This document shows, piece after piece, positions 46,949-57,500 of a stretch of DNA of 64,000 bases (position 1 is the first letter of the stretch; each line of letters begins with the position of its first letter). This DNA comes from Agarilytica rhodophyticola (GTDB taxonomy: Bacteria > Pseudomonadota > Gammaproteobacteria > Pseudomonadales > Cellvibrionaceae): contig NZ_CP020038.1 in assembly GCF_002157225.2 (NCBI RefSeq), forward strand, positions 2,882,501-2,946,500, in the 5' to 3' direction. The position numbers were made by a program, and so were the translations under genes. A model generated the notes under the pieces. That model worked only from the letters and a program-made list of their open reading frames with translations, had not been told where the DNA came from and made no database searches.

Positions 46949-47898
46949 TGGCCAGGCTACACAAAGTTTTACAGAAATATGGCAAGGGATCACTGTCAGA
47001 GCCTCAGATATTAAGAGCCGTTTTTAAAGGCGAGTGGAGAGCAGCTAAAAAGACTAAGAAAAAAGATCAAAAAGAAAAGGAAAAAGCTGAAAAGAAAGGT
47101 GAAAAACACACGCCTTCCAATGGGGAAGTAAAAGCTGTACTTTGGAAAGACAGCACTTACAACCAAAACTGTTACGATCATATCGCCTCGGATGGTGGTC
47201 GTAAGGCCGTGTTTGAAAAATTTCAGTTTGTCGATGCTGCATATGCAGCTAAATACCCCAAATTGCCTGCTATGTTTAAGGAATATTACGGCTTCCCTGG
47301 GAAAATGAAGTGTAATTTTAATCCGGGTGCTGAACTGGCGGGAAAAACAACGGCCAAGAATAAGAAAAAAGGCAGTGGCGGCAATCAACGTTTTGCAGGT
47401 TGTTCTAAGCCTTATAAATGGAATGGTCACCATATGATTCCTGCCGAGGCTTTCTATTCTGAGGTAACTACTAGCGGTGGCGGCAAACCTGTATTCACGC
47501 CGACTCAGTATGCTTTGCTATTAATGTCTGATTACAATCTCAATAATGGTCATAATCTGATACCTTTGCCCGATCGAGGCATGGATTTTTACCAGCCGGT
47601 GCATGCGATGATTTTGCATCCCTCTAGCCATTCCAATTATACCTCTAAGGTTAAAAGTGAGATGAAGAAAATCTCCAAAGACCTGAAAGAATTGGAATCG
47701 GAGGCGGATAAGCCCCATCCAGATGCCTCTATGGAAGTGAAGCTAAGTTTAGAAGACTTAGAAGATGATCTATGGGATTTACTGGTTAAACTGGGTAAAA
47801 CCATGGTGTCCTCGACGCTCTCTAATACTGCACCCAATCTTTCTGCTGACGAGCAAAAAATTGTAGGGGATAATGCATCCTATGGTGCATTAATTTAA
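46948..47898 (+). CDS. AHH-type nuclease, candidate T6SS effector
   Basis: A 316-residue protein with the HH-type nuclease signature WNGHHMIPAEAFY (H161, H162), followed by NLNNGHNLIPLP (H202) and VHAMILHPSSHSNY (H219, H224, H228), the order expected for AHH/HNH-like toxin nucleases. The N-terminus (about 35-60) is strongly lysine-rich (AKKTKKKDQKEKEKAEKKG), and the central part has the pattern WKDSTYNQNCYDHIASDGG. The C-terminus (240-300) is helical and acidic. There is no signal peptide, as expected for T6SS cargo. Strong GGAGGAGGA ribosome site. It is followed by an Imm11-type gene. DNA or RNA as target cannot be told from sequence. Confidence 0.72.
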   Translation: MARLHKVLQKYGKGSLSEPQILRAVFKGEWRAAKKTKKKDQKEKEKAEKKGEKHTPSNGEVKAVLWKDSTYNQNCYDHIASDGGRKAVFEKFQFVDAAYAAKYPKLPAMFKEYYGFPGKMKCNFNPGAELAGKTTAKNKKKGSGGNQRFAGCSKPYKWNGHHMIPAEAFYSEVTTSGGGKPVFTPTQYALLLMSDYNLNNGHNLIPLPDRGMDFYQPVHAMILHPSSHSNYTSKVKSEMKKISKDLKELESEADKPHPDASMEVKLSLEDLEDDLWDLLVKLGKTMVSSTLSNTAPNLSADEQKIVGDNASYGALI

Positions 47899-47930
47899 TC
47901 TTACAACCATCTAACTTTACGAGTATTGAA

Positions 47931-48524
47931 ATGAATTATTGGATCTTAAAAACGCCAATACAAGACGACGGGGCGCATTTATCCACTTTACCCACTGCAG
48001 GCCCAGAAGATTTTCTTTACAGTAAAGGCGAGAGTTTAAAAGCACAACACCCGCAAGATAGTGAATCAGTCATGTGCTTTGATACGGATTTCCCAGATCG
48101 TATTAAGCTGTTTGATTTTGTTTCTAATTTAGATGAAGTTCTGATAGGCAATAAGCGCGTGAGAGATGTGTTTGAGCAATTAGGGATTGAAAACGTCGAA
48201 TACTTGCCCGTATGGTTGATGAATCATCAAGGCGAAATTGCCTCAAAAGACTATACGATACTCAATGTTCTAGGCTCTGTGGACGCGATAGACATGGAAA
48301 AATCAAAATATCGTATGGGGCGCATTATTAAAACTCAAATTAATAGAGTCAAACACCTCGTTTTAGATAACGACAATATCCCAGAGGAGGCTCAGGTGTT
48401 TCGTGCCTCTAGTAAACTTAATGAGATTTTTATCAGTGACCCGCTTAAACAGGCGCTAGAAGCGGCTGGTTTAAGTGGGTGGAAGGCGATCGAAGCACAA
48501 GGCTGGGATGGTATGGATTTTTAA
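47931..48524 (+). CDS. Imm11-family protein, candidate immunity to the AHH nuclease
   Basis: A 197-residue protein with the Imm11 (MXAN_0049/DUF1629) pattern: FDFVSNLDEVLIGNKRVRDVFEQLGIENVEYLPVWL, split after residue 20 of the run, then KDYTILNVLGSVDAIDMEKS, AQVFRASSKLNEIFISDPLK and a C-terminal LEAAGLSGWKAIEAQG. It lies 32 bases downstream of the AHH gene, the usual place for cognate immunity. It has no signal peptide, consistent with protection against a cytoplasmic toxin. Pairing with this particular nuclease is inferred from position. Confidence 0.75.
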   Translation: MNYWILKTPIQDDGAHLSTLPTAGPEDFLYSKGESLKAQHPQDSESVMCFDTDFPDRIKLFDFVSNLDEVLIGNKRVRDVFEQLGIENVEYLPVWLMNHQGEIASKDYTILNVLGSVDAIDMEKSKYRMGRIIKTQINRVKHLVLDNDNIPEEAQVFRASSKLNEIFISDPLKQALEAAGLSGWKAIEAQGWDGMDF

Positions 48525-48563
48525 TCCGCCGTTTTCATTTAAATATTTAGCACGAATAACAAT

Positions 48564-49361
48564 ATGTCTACTTACGACCTTAAAGGCTTTCAACAAAGCG
48601 CATCGTATCAACTCGATGAAGCTAAGGGTACCATCGTGCTAGGTAAAGATTGGAAGCTTTTTAGCGCGCAATCGCGGCAAGTGTGTGATCATTTTTTAAC
48701 TCTAGCGGCAGCGTCACTGCTAGCCGATATGAAGCCAGCACTTTTTTTTATGAATTTGTGTCGCTGTGCTGAAAACTGGCGTCGCTTTATGGTTTCTGCA
48801 CAAGAGCATTTTCAGCAGCGGCCTTCGCTTATTTTTAATACACCCGTATATGCTGCAATTATTGCGCAAGATACAAGCGTGTTGACAGGAATATGTGAGG
48901 CTTTGCCAAAGCAATGGCAAGAAGGGGAAGAATATCCCGATCAATTTCACTTAACTTGGTTATCCGCTTTGTTGCAGTTAAACGGTTGCCAAGTGGATGA
49001 TAATGTAGAAACGCACTTACAAGTATTGGAAGAGGCAGAACCAGAGCGCTGTGAGCTTTATAAGGCCTTGCTGGGATTAGAAGAGCTAGAAGAAGCGGAT
49101 TTTTGGAATCAGTTTAATAGTGTCTTATATGCTCATGAAGAGGATATTGAAAAGCGTATAAACTCGGTATCGACAGATACCCCGCGTTTTATCGCTCATC
49201 GTTTTATTTGGTTTGAGGGCCTTGCGCTTTTGCGTTTAGCCTTAATTAAGGGCTTTGTTTTGCCTTCTCACTCTATTATGTTTTGTCCCGATGAAGCATT
49301 AATGACAGTGACAGATAAGTATCAGGGGGATTGGCCGCTAGTTCCGTTACCTGTTCACTAG
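48564..49361 (+). CDS. Imm49-like protein (second candidate immunity protein)
   Basis: A 265-residue soluble helical protein. The C-terminal segment ending RFIWFEGLALLRLALIKGF, then FCPDEA, resembles the pattern I associate with Imm49, and the mid-part has EEADFWNQFNSVLYAHEED. It is the next gene after the Imm11 gene (39 bases) and precedes the DUF2169 adaptor. It may protect against the AHH nuclease or a related one, or be an accessory of the spike complex. Family assignment is moderate and function is inferred. Confidence 0.5.
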   Translation: MSTYDLKGFQQSASYQLDEAKGTIVLGKDWKLFSAQSRQVCDHFLTLAAASLLADMKPALFFMNLCRCAENWRRFMVSAQEHFQQRPSLIFNTPVYAAIIAQDTSVLTGICEALPKQWQEGEEYPDQFHLTWLSALLQLNGCQVDDNVETHLQVLEEAEPERCELYKALLGLEELEEADFWNQFNSVLYAHEEDIEKRINSVSTDTPRFIAHRFIWFEGLALLRLALIKGFVLPSHSIMFCPDEALMTVTDKYQGDWPLVPLPVH

Positions 49362-49474
49362 CGAGCCAGAAATAAAGCGTACTCGTCAGCACCAGACTTT
49401 GGCTTAATAGCCTAGGTAGTAATAGATAAATAATTTAATTTGTATCAAGTGGATAAAAGCGGTTAGCACTTAAT

Positions 49475-50488
49475 ATGGCTCAAGCAAAAATTAACAATAA
49501 TACCGTATGTGAATTTGCAACACTGTTTGCCAATGACGAGCAGTTTAACCCACTTGTCACGCCTATTATAAAAGCCACCTTTGATATTTCGCCCGATGGT
49601 AAACTCAAGTTTGCCGAAAAACAAATGCCCGTTGATCTTGCAGGCAAATACACGGCTGATCCAGAAACATCCAGCTACCTTGTTGAGCCTGAAACCGCCT
49701 TTATCAAATTAACCACGGATGTTGTGATAATTGGAGATGCAATATCCTCGCGCGGCCCAGTGCAACATTTATTAGTGGATATTCATGTGGGGGATTTACA
49801 TAAACAAATGGCTGTCTTTGGTGACCGCCACTGGATAAAGCAAACCATCGGCTACGAAATGTCTCGCACTACCCCCTTCGAAACTATGCCGCTTACCTAT
49901 GAAAATGCCTTCGGTGGCTGGGATCGGCGCCATGATGATCTTGCTAAACAAGGGTTTGAAGCGAGAAACACCGTTGGCAAAGGCTATTTCCGCACCGATG
50001 TTGAACATACTGATGCGCTAATGCCCTTGCCCAATATCGAAAACCCTAACGCCCTAATAAGCGATATCAAGGATAAGCCTGAGCCAGTTGGTTGTGGCTT
50101 TACCTTACCTCACTGGCAACCTCGCGCTGCTTTGGCGGGAACCTATGACGAAAACTGGCAAAAAACACGCAGCCCTTTATTGCCTGAGGACTTTAACCGC
50201 GCCTATTTTAACGCGGCAAGCCCGGGGTTCATTGCCTCCCAATATCTCAGTGGCAAAGAGCAGGTCGTCATTAAAAATATGACACCAGAAGGTCATCTCC
50301 AATTTCAATTACCTATTGGGCGCCCTCCGGTTTGCGAAATTGAATTAAAAGACAGCATTGAAACTCTGCCAACACACCTAGATACGGTGATTATTAATAC
50401 GCGTAGTATGCAATTGCAGCTTATCTGGCGTAATTACCTATTATTACAGCGCGGCCCTCATGATGTTGAAGCCATGACCATTAATTAA
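49475..50488 (+). CDS. DUF2169 protein, T6SS effector-loading adaptor
   Basis: A 337-residue DUF2169 protein. Its blocks are VTPIIKATFDISPDGKL, DVVIIGDAISSRGP, VHVGD-like DIHVGDLHKQMAVFGDR, TYENAFGGWDRR, NPDENG-like NPNALISDIKDKP, GFTLPHWQPRAALAGTYDE and NAASPGFIASQYLSGKE. Proteins of this family act as adaptors joining effectors to the VgrG/PAAR spike. A TIGR02270 gene follows 17 bases later. The place in the operon, after effector and immunity genes, fits the adaptor role. Confidence 0.85.
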   Translation: MAQAKINNNTVCEFATLFANDEQFNPLVTPIIKATFDISPDGKLKFAEKQMPVDLAGKYTADPETSSYLVEPETAFIKLTTDVVIIGDAISSRGPVQHLLVDIHVGDLHKQMAVFGDRHWIKQTIGYEMSRTTPFETMPLTYENAFGGWDRRHDDLAKQGFEARNTVGKGYFRTDVEHTDALMPLPNIENPNALISDIKDKPEPVGCGFTLPHWQPRAALAGTYDENWQKTRSPLLPEDFNRAYFNAASPGFIASQYLSGKEQVVIKNMTPEGHLQFQLPIGRPPVCEIELKDSIETLPTHLDTVIINTRSMQLQLIWRNYLLLQRGPHDVEAMTIN

Positions 50489-50505
50489 GGATAAAACAAA
50501 ATATT

Positions 50506-51864
50506 ATGGTTATTCACTATCAAGCTTTTCGTGAAGAGTTGTATATCGAACATTTGGAAGAAGCGGCATTTCAATATGAAACTCGTTTAAGCTGGCTGCA
50601 TGATCCGCAAATAGGCTGGCAGGATCTGGAAGATATCGATCAAGCCATTGAAATGCATATTGATGCACTTTTAGTGGGCGAAAAGTTGGGTTTGAAGGTA
50701 TGTGTGGAAAGCCTTGCCGATGCTGAAGCCAGTACTTTACATGTTATCGTTCGAGTGTTTTGTCGTTATCGATTAATTGATCGTCTCTCTCATTTATGGA
50801 CGCTGTTTGATTTTGATGACGAAGACAAAGTAAGTGCCGTGGCAGACGCCCTAAAATGGGAATGTCCACAACAATGGTTTCCATCATTACTAAAAGTATT
50901 CGGCAAAAAAAGAAAAGCCAATATGTTCCCGGTTTTAGTGCCCAGTATTGCTTATCAATCTCGCCAATCAGGTGAGCACCTTTTAACAGCACTGGATAAT
51001 GCCGAAGAGGAAAATTTACCCCAAATATTGTGGGCGATCTCACGTTGCGAAAGGAATATTCAAAAACAGGCGACGACAAAACTGCTGCCATTTAGTAAAC
51101 ACGATGATGCACAAATTGTTGCTCGTGCAGTACTGGCGCTTATGATGATGGGAGACGCTAAGGTACTTAATCAAAGTCACGCCCACTTCACCAGCATGCC
51201 CATGATGTTTGCGATTGGGGGCAGTATTAAAGACAGTGAAAAGCTGATCGCTTTAGCTAAAACCGACGCCGCAGATGAACAGTGTTTGATGGCGCTTGGC
51301 GTAGCAGGTAATCTCGATGCAGTGCCTGTACTGTTGGCCTACCTTAAGCATGAAGAGCTGGGAGCAAGTGCTGCCCAAGCCATGCAATTAATAACTGGCG
51401 CTGGTTTATACGAAGACAAGCATGAAGCCGACGAGGTTGAACAGGATGAACTGTTTGAGCACGAGCTGGAAGACTTTGCAAAGGGCGAGTTGCCAAAAAA
51501 TATTGATGGTCATCCCTTTGGCGTTGAAGTTAGGCAATTAATTACAAAAAAAGCGCCCTGGGCGGCATGGCTTGATCAACATAAGAGCCAATTTACAAAA
51601 GGTTTGCGCTATCGTAATGGACGACCATTTTCTCCCATGGAGTTGGTCAATAATTTAATCGATAACCAAAGCCCCTTTTCTTTGCGCCAGTGCGCTTACG
51701 AAGAGCTAGTTATCCGTTATGGTATCGACATCCCGTTTGCGCCAGACGAACTTATATACAGACAGCAGGATTGTATTAACAAGATGTATTTTTGGGCCCA
51801 AAGTAATCAGCAGGTATTTGTTGATGGAAAATGGTATTTTGATAGCAAAGAAATAATAAGCTGA
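50506..51864 (+). CDS. TIGR02270-type HEAT-repeat T6SS-associated protein
   Basis: A 452-residue helical protein starting YHYQ-like VIHYQAFREELYIEHLEEAAF with WLHDPQIGWQDLEDIDQ, then HEAT-like helix pairs (QILWAISRCERNIQKQATTK, QIVARAVLALMMMGDAKVL, CLMALGVAGNLDAVPVLLAY). An acidic loop (EDKHEADEVEQDELFEHELE) precedes the C-terminal domain. The order matches the TIGR02270 family that accompanies DUF2169 adaptors at spike/effector islands. Its exact job is not known; a chaperone or structural role in effector loading is plausible. It is the last gene before the tssK operon, 281 bases further on. Confidence 0.75.
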   Translation: MVIHYQAFREELYIEHLEEAAFQYETRLSWLHDPQIGWQDLEDIDQAIEMHIDALLVGEKLGLKVCVESLADAEASTLHVIVRVFCRYRLIDRLSHLWTLFDFDDEDKVSAVADALKWECPQQWFPSLLKVFGKKRKANMFPVLVPSIAYQSRQSGEHLLTALDNAEEENLPQILWAISRCERNIQKQATTKLLPFSKHDDAQIVARAVLALMMMGDAKVLNQSHAHFTSMPMMFAIGGSIKDSEKLIALAKTDAADEQCLMALGVAGNLDAVPVLLAYLKHEELGASAAQAMQLITGAGLYEDKHEADEVEQDELFEHELEDFAKGELPKNIDGHPFGVEVRQLITKKAPWAAWLDQHKSQFTKGLRYRNGRPFSPMELVNNLIDNQSPFSLRQCAYEELVIRYGIDIPFAPDELIYRQQDCINKMYFWAQSNQQVFVDGKWYFDSKEIIS

Positions 51865-52024
51865 TGGTGGTTCAGGTAGCGATTCTTTACGCTTAGTGCG
51901 ACCAAAAAACGCCCAGAAAAAATAGGATGAGTCACGGACAGCCTCTAGTTATGTGTCGATTAATGGAAATTTAGAACGACGAAATCCGCCTTTTATCTGA
52001 CAAAAATAAATGAATACCTTATTT

Positions 52025-52051
52025 CCCTCTGAGAGTGCTGTGATCAGAGGG
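52025..52051. terminator. Hairpin between the effector island and tssK
   Basis: CCCTCTGA with TCAGAGGG (perfect 8-bp stem, 11-base loop), extended by A/T flanks. There is no long T-tract. It lies about 95 bases before tssK and could weaken read-through from the island. Confidence 0.4.
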
Positions 52052-52145
52052 TAAAATGAAAGTTTTATGCCCCAATTTATTCATTATGGAGTAAGATTCG
52101 AGCATAATAATGAAGTAACAATTTGCAGCGCTAGGAATTAACGAT

Positions 52146-53483
52146 ATGTCATTAGAAAGCAAGGTCGTTTGGTCCGAGGGGATGTTTCTTAATCCCCAAC
52201 ATTTTCAGCAACAAGAGCGTTATTTTGAACGCTATGTTAATGGCAAATGTGAAGCATATGGAGCATATGGCTGGGGAGTAAGTGAATTTGAAGTTGACCA
52301 ACAGCTGCTCAAATTGGGTAAGCTATCTGTTATTAACGCCAAAGGTGTTTTTCCAGATGGCACGCCGTTTAGTGTGCCCGATCTCAATGATCCGCCACCG
52401 GTTATCGATCTGCCTGAAAACCTGCATGATGTCTTAGTATATTTAGCAATTCCCGTGAGACGCCCAGGAGCTGTGGATGTCTTGCGTGAAGAGCAATCAC
52501 AAGGGTTGGCGCGCTATTATCTGTCTGAGATGAATGTGCGAGATGTGGCAGAAGAGGGGAGTGAAAACCTACAGGTGGATGTGGCGAAACTTCGCACCAA
52601 GTTACTGCTGGAGACAGATGATCTTAGCGGCTATACCTGTATTGGTGTCATGAAGATTACCGAGACGCGAGAAGATAAGAATATTATTCTCGACGATCAA
52701 TATATTCCCACATGCATCGATATTAATGTGTCCCCACGACTGGCGGGGTTTTTGACTGAGCTGGTGGGCTTACTTCATCATCGGGCCGAGTCTATGGCAG
52801 GGCGTTTAGCAGATGCTAGAAGGGGTGGTTCTGCAGAAATAGCCGATTATATGATGCTGCAGCTGATCAATCGTATTGAACCCTTTGCTAATCATTTATC
52901 TTCTATGCAGGGACTGCATCCTATCACCATGTACGCTGAAACCTTGCAAATGGTAGGGGAGTTATCCACGTTTGTGACAAAAGATAAAAGGCCGCCCAGC
53001 TTTGGCCCTTATTTGCATGATGATTTAACTGTCACGTTTACACCTATCATGACCTCTCTGCGCGATTGTCTATCCATGGTTATTGAGCAGAATGCTACGT
53101 CTTTGCCATTGGAGGAAAAAGGCTATGGTATTCGTGTATCACAAATCACCGATCGCAGTATGCTAACTACCTGTGTTTTCGTGATAGCAGCACGTGCAGA
53201 TGTACCAGAAGAAGTGATAAGAACACGATTACCTTCCCAGGTTAAGATTGGCCCGGTGGAGCGTATTCGTAAGTTAGTGAATGCGGCAATGCCGGGTATT
53301 ACCTTAAAGCCTCTGCCTGTGGCGCCCCGGCAAATTCCTTTCCGCTCTGGCTATTCTTATTTTGAGCTAGAAAGAAATAGCCCGTTTTGGAAGGAACTGC
53401 AAACATCTGGTGGCTTTGCTTTGCATGTGGGAGGCGATTTCCCCGGATTAGAATTGGAGTTTTGGTCTATTCGTCAAAATTAG
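52146..53483 (+). CDS. tssK: T6SS baseplate protein TssK
   Basis: Links the baseplate to the membrane complex. 445 residues with the typical start KVVWSEGMFLNPQHFQQQERY, then VLVYLAIPVRRPG, the coiled helical middle LTELVGLLHHRAESMAGRL, and VERIRKLVNAAMPGITLKPLPVAPRQIPFRSGYSYFELER (split here for reading) near the C-terminus. Length matches the family (about 440). It opens the tssK-tssL-tssM-tagF operon with 57 bases to tssL. Confidence 0.95.
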   Translation: MSLESKVVWSEGMFLNPQHFQQQERYFERYVNGKCEAYGAYGWGVSEFEVDQQLLKLGKLSVINAKGVFPDGTPFSVPDLNDPPPVIDLPENLHDVLVYLAIPVRRPGAVDVLREEQSQGLARYYLSEMNVRDVAEEGSENLQVDVAKLRTKLLLETDDLSGYTCIGVMKITETREDKNIILDDQYIPTCIDINVSPRLAGFLTELVGLLHHRAESMAGRLADARRGGSAEIADYMMLQLINRIEPFANHLSSMQGLHPITMYAETLQMVGELSTFVTKDKRPPSFGPYLHDDLTVTFTPIMTSLRDCLSMVIEQNATSLPLEEKGYGIRVSQITDRSMLTTCVFVIAARADVPEEVIRTRLPSQVKIGPVERIRKLVNAAMPGITLKPLPVAPRQIPFRSGYSYFELERNSPFWKELQTSGGFALHVGGDFPGLELEFWSIRQN

Positions 53484-53540
53484 GGAGCTTTAAACACTAG
53501 GCTTGATGGCCAAGGCCAATATTTATCTAGGAGTTAGACT

Positions 53541-54476
53541 ATGTCGACAGATGATTCTGATAAGACGGTATTTAAACCGGCTGCATCAGGCAACCCTGAC
53601 CACACCGCAATGCGCCCCATGCCAGGTGGCCGAGGTATGGCGCGGCCTCAGCCAGGGGCCGCACGACCAGCAGCAGCGCCGCCACCGCCACAATATGCGC
53701 CGCAAATGCAAATGAGTGAAGAGGGCGCTGCCTTTTTTCAAAAAACTCAGGGCTTAAATCCCATTGTCAACGCTGCTGCCTCGTTAATTGCGGTATTTGA
53801 AAAAACCCATGGCTCTGCCAGTCATTCCGATATTGGCGGGCTTCATCAGCGTTTGACTAACGAAATACGATCTTTCGAAAACCGTTTGCGCGATTTAGGT
53901 TTGGCGCCTGAGATAACTTTGTCCGTGCGTTACATTATGTGCTCTGTTTTGGATGAGTCGGTACTTAACACGCCCTGGGGAAGTGAAAGTGCATGGGCCC
54001 AGCGAACACTATTGAGCGTTTTCCATAAAGAAACATCTGGTGGCGAAAAATTCTTTTTGATTCTTGACAGAATGCGTCAAGCACCGGCGGATAACCTCTA
54101 TGTGCTGGAGCTTATGTATATCTGCTTAAGTTTGGGCTTTGAAGGCAAGTACCGTTTACTCGATCGGGGACGTGAGGCGATCGAGCATATCCGCGATGAT
54201 GTGTTTTCCATCATACGTCGCCACCGGGGGGATTACGAGCGTTCATTGGCAGACAGCTGGCAGGGGCTTGGTCGCTCGCGCAATACCTTGGCGCAATACA
54301 TTCCCATGTGGGTCATTGTAGTGGCAGTGATTGCTATTTTATTTTTCAGCTTTTCAGGCTTTCGCTGGTGGTTGTATAAAACCTCGGATCCGGTTGCGAA
54401 TCAATTAAACGAGATCTCAACAGAAGCACTGGAAGAAATAGAAGAAGAAAAAAATAATTCGTTACTCAATAACTAA
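53541..54476 (+). CDS. tssL: T6SS membrane protein TssL (DotU/IcmH type)
   Basis: Inner-membrane component of the TssJLM complex. The DotU domain (about 70-245) shows NPIVNAAASLIAVFEKT, VRYIMCSVLDESVLNTPWG, FFLILDRMRQAPADNLYVLEL and CLSLGFEGKYRLL. One C-terminal transmembrane helix follows (MWVIVVAVIAILFFSFSGF, about 255-273). It lacks the OmpA-like peptidoglycan-binding domain of longer TssL proteins. The N-terminal 45 residues are disordered and carry two motifs, DKTVFKP (Thr9) and DHTAMRPMPGGR (Thr22). In Agrobacterium, TssL Thr14 is phosphorylated by PpkA and then bound by Fha, so the same control is likely here (inference). AGGAG ribosome site. Confidence 0.94.
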   Translation: MSTDDSDKTVFKPAASGNPDHTAMRPMPGGRGMARPQPGAARPAAAPPPPQYAPQMQMSEEGAAFFQKTQGLNPIVNAAASLIAVFEKTHGSASHSDIGGLHQRLTNEIRSFENRLRDLGLAPEITLSVRYIMCSVLDESVLNTPWGSESAWAQRTLLSVFHKETSGGEKFFLILDRMRQAPADNLYVLELMYICLSLGFEGKYRLLDRGREAIEHIRDDVFSIIRRHRGDYERSLADSWQGLGRSRNTLAQYIPMWVIVVAVIAILFFSFSGFRWWLYKTSDPVANQLNEISTEALEEIEEEKNNSLLNN

Positions 54477-54597
54477 TCGGCTATAGAAAAATACGCGACA
54501 CATTGAGTTTATTGGCAAAGCCTTTGGCAGGAAATACCCGCAATAAGATGGGTCATGCTTTGCCGATATCTACCAAGGAGTAAGAACGAGAAAACCT

Positions 54598-57500
54598 ATG
54601 AAAAAAATTCTAAATTTTTTGTTACACCCAATCACTGTTTCTGTATTTGGGCTGATCCTCATATCTTTGCTCATCTGGTTTGGTGGCCCCTATATAAAAT
54701 TTGGTGAGGACAATACCGCTCCTCTAGCCAGTGCTGTGACACGACTGCTGTGTATCATGGTGATTATTATTCTGTGGGGGTTAAATAATTTACGGGTACA
54801 GCTAAAAGCCAGAAAGAGCAATAACGATCTGGTTGAAGACTTGGAAGAAAACCAAGCAGAATTGCAAAAAAATGCAGAAAGTGGTCAAGCGGCCGAAGAA
54901 ATACATCAACTTAATCAGCGCTTTAATCAAGCGCTCGGGACTTTAAAGCAATTAAAGTTCAGTGGCTCTGGTCGTAAAAAAGCCTTATATGAATTACCTT
55001 GGTATATCATTGTGGGGCCTCCAGGCTCAGGCAAAACCACAGCGCTTGTGAACTCGGGTCTCGAATTTCCACTGGCAGAGCAATTTGGTAAAGGCGCCTT
55101 ACAAGGGGTAGGGGGTACACGTAATTGCGATTGGTGGTTTACTAACTCTGCGGTATTAATCGATACGGCTGGCCGTTATACCACACAAGACAGCCATCGC
55201 GTGGTGGATAGCTCAGCCTGGGAAGGCTTTCTAAATTTACTCAAGCGCAACCGTCGCCGACGTCCCATTAACGGTGCAATTGTTGCCATTAGCTTACAAG
55301 ACTTACTGACACAGACTGAAGAAGAACGAGTGCAACATGCGAAAACCATCCGCATGCGCTTAGATGAGCTAATGGATAAATTAGAAATTCGTTTTCCTAT
55401 TTATCTGATGTTCACCAAAGTGGATATGGTGTCTGGTTTTAGAGAATTTTTTGAAGACTTTGGTAAAGAAGAGAGGGATCAAGTTTGGGGGGTGTCATTG
55501 CCTAATGCTCCCAAGCCCACGGAAGGGCCGAATCTTGAATACTTTAGTGATGAATTTGGTAAGTTGGTGTCGCGTTTGTACGATCGTGTACTCTGGCGAG
55601 TGCATCAAGAGCGCAATTTAAAACGGCGCGCTAATATTTACGATTTTCCACCTCAGATGGAAAATCTAAAAGGTATTGCGGAATCTTTTGTTAAGCAAAC
55701 CTTTATTAAAAACCGCTATAAATTCCAACCTTATCTGCGTGGTGTCTATTTCTCAAGTGGTACTCAAGACGGCACTCCTATTGACCGTTTGATGAGTTCA
55801 ATTTCCTCCAACTTTGGTTTTTCTCGCGAAAGCAGCCAAGCGTCTTACCAGCAAGGACGAAGTTATTTTCTTACCCGACTATTCCAAGAAGTTATTTTTC
55901 CAGAATCGGAATTGGTGGGCAGTAATACTCGTTATGAAGCGTTTATGCGTTGGGGGCAGCGCGCAGCAATATTTGGTTTGTCGGCGATTACCATACTGAT
56001 TATTGTCGTCTGGAGCGGCAGTATTACGCGGCATAAAATGTTTATGTCTGATGTGTCTGAACATGTCGCTCAGTTTGAAGAAGAAAACAAAAAAATTAGC
56101 CCCTATAATAAAGACATTCGTGCAATCTTGCCACCACTTAACTCTTTAGCGAACGCCAGTATCGTCTACGATCAAGAAGAGCACCCCTGGTTGTCGGGCA
56201 TTGGTCTTTATGATGGCCGCGTTGATCGCGCTGCGAACGATGCTTATGAATCCTATTTGAAAAAGTTATTTTTACCCCGTGCTGTGCAAGTGCTGGAAGA
56301 CGAGTTGGATAAAGGTCACCAAGGTGGCGACCTTTATAATAATTTCCGTCTTTATATGATGCTTAACAAACGCGATAAATTAGACACTGAAGCACTGGCG
56401 GCTTGGTATAAAGAACTGTGGGATGGTAAATATCCTGGTGAAGCTACTCGCAGACAAGAATTGGTGACTCACCTTGATTCGCTGCTTAATCTCGATCTTG
56501 AACCTGTTGAACTCAACCCGCGTGTGGTCAGACAAACCCGCGAAACTTTATTGCGAGTGCCTGTATCTCAGCGTATTTATGCACGCGTTAAAACTAACCC
56601 TATTTATACACAGGAAGTGAATTTCTTTAACTTGTTAGGTGAATCCGCAAGAACCGCATTTAAAGTCGATGCGCAAACTCAAAGACAATTGTCATTGCCC
56701 GTGCTGTATACCATGGATGGCTATGAGAATGTGGATTTCTCTCCTAATTCTCCAGTATTGACCGATGTAGAAAATGAAGATTGGATTTTGGACGATGATG
56801 ACTCTGAGCGCGTCGACTTTGTCAAAGATGATCTCGATGAGATTAGTGAACAAGTTAAAGAACATTATTATGCCGACTATATCAACGTATGGTTGAACAT
56901 TTTTAATAATCTCAAAGTAGTAGAATTTAGAGATCTTCGCCATGCGAACGATGTATTGCTAAGTATTACCGATCCAGTTTATTCCCCTGTGCGCACTGCA
57001 TTACAAGTTGCCGTGTCCAATACGCAGCTAACGCCGCCCATTAAAGTGGTAAACACTGTTGGTCAAAAAGCCTCAGGTAAAACTGGAAAAGCGATTAATC
57101 TTGGACAAAACCTTCTGGAAAGACGTAAAACTACCAAAGTTGATAAACGCTTTCATCAGCTACATGTTCTCATGTCTGAAGATTCACAAGGTGGATCATC
57201 GTTTGATACATGGGTGCAACGTATTGCCAAGGTGCAGCAGTTTGTTACCGAAATATCAATCTCACCTGATCCTGGAAAAAAAGCCTTTGAAATCGCCAAA
57301 GAGCGTTATCAAAACGGTGCAGCTAATCCGATAGCAGAATTAAAAAATTTCGCTAAGACAGCACCCGACCCCTTAAACCGTTGGTTAACATCTCTTGCCG
57401 ATGAGTCCTGGCGTATTGTGATGGGCACGGCTTATCAATATGTGAACACTCAATGGCGTAATCGCGTTTACAGTCCTTACCGACAAGCCTTGGCAGGCCG

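Noticed and set aside
53503-53715. Overlapping 70-codon frame across the tssL start
   Set aside because: The tssL frame has the ribosome site AGGAG and the DotU domain; this one is a shadow.
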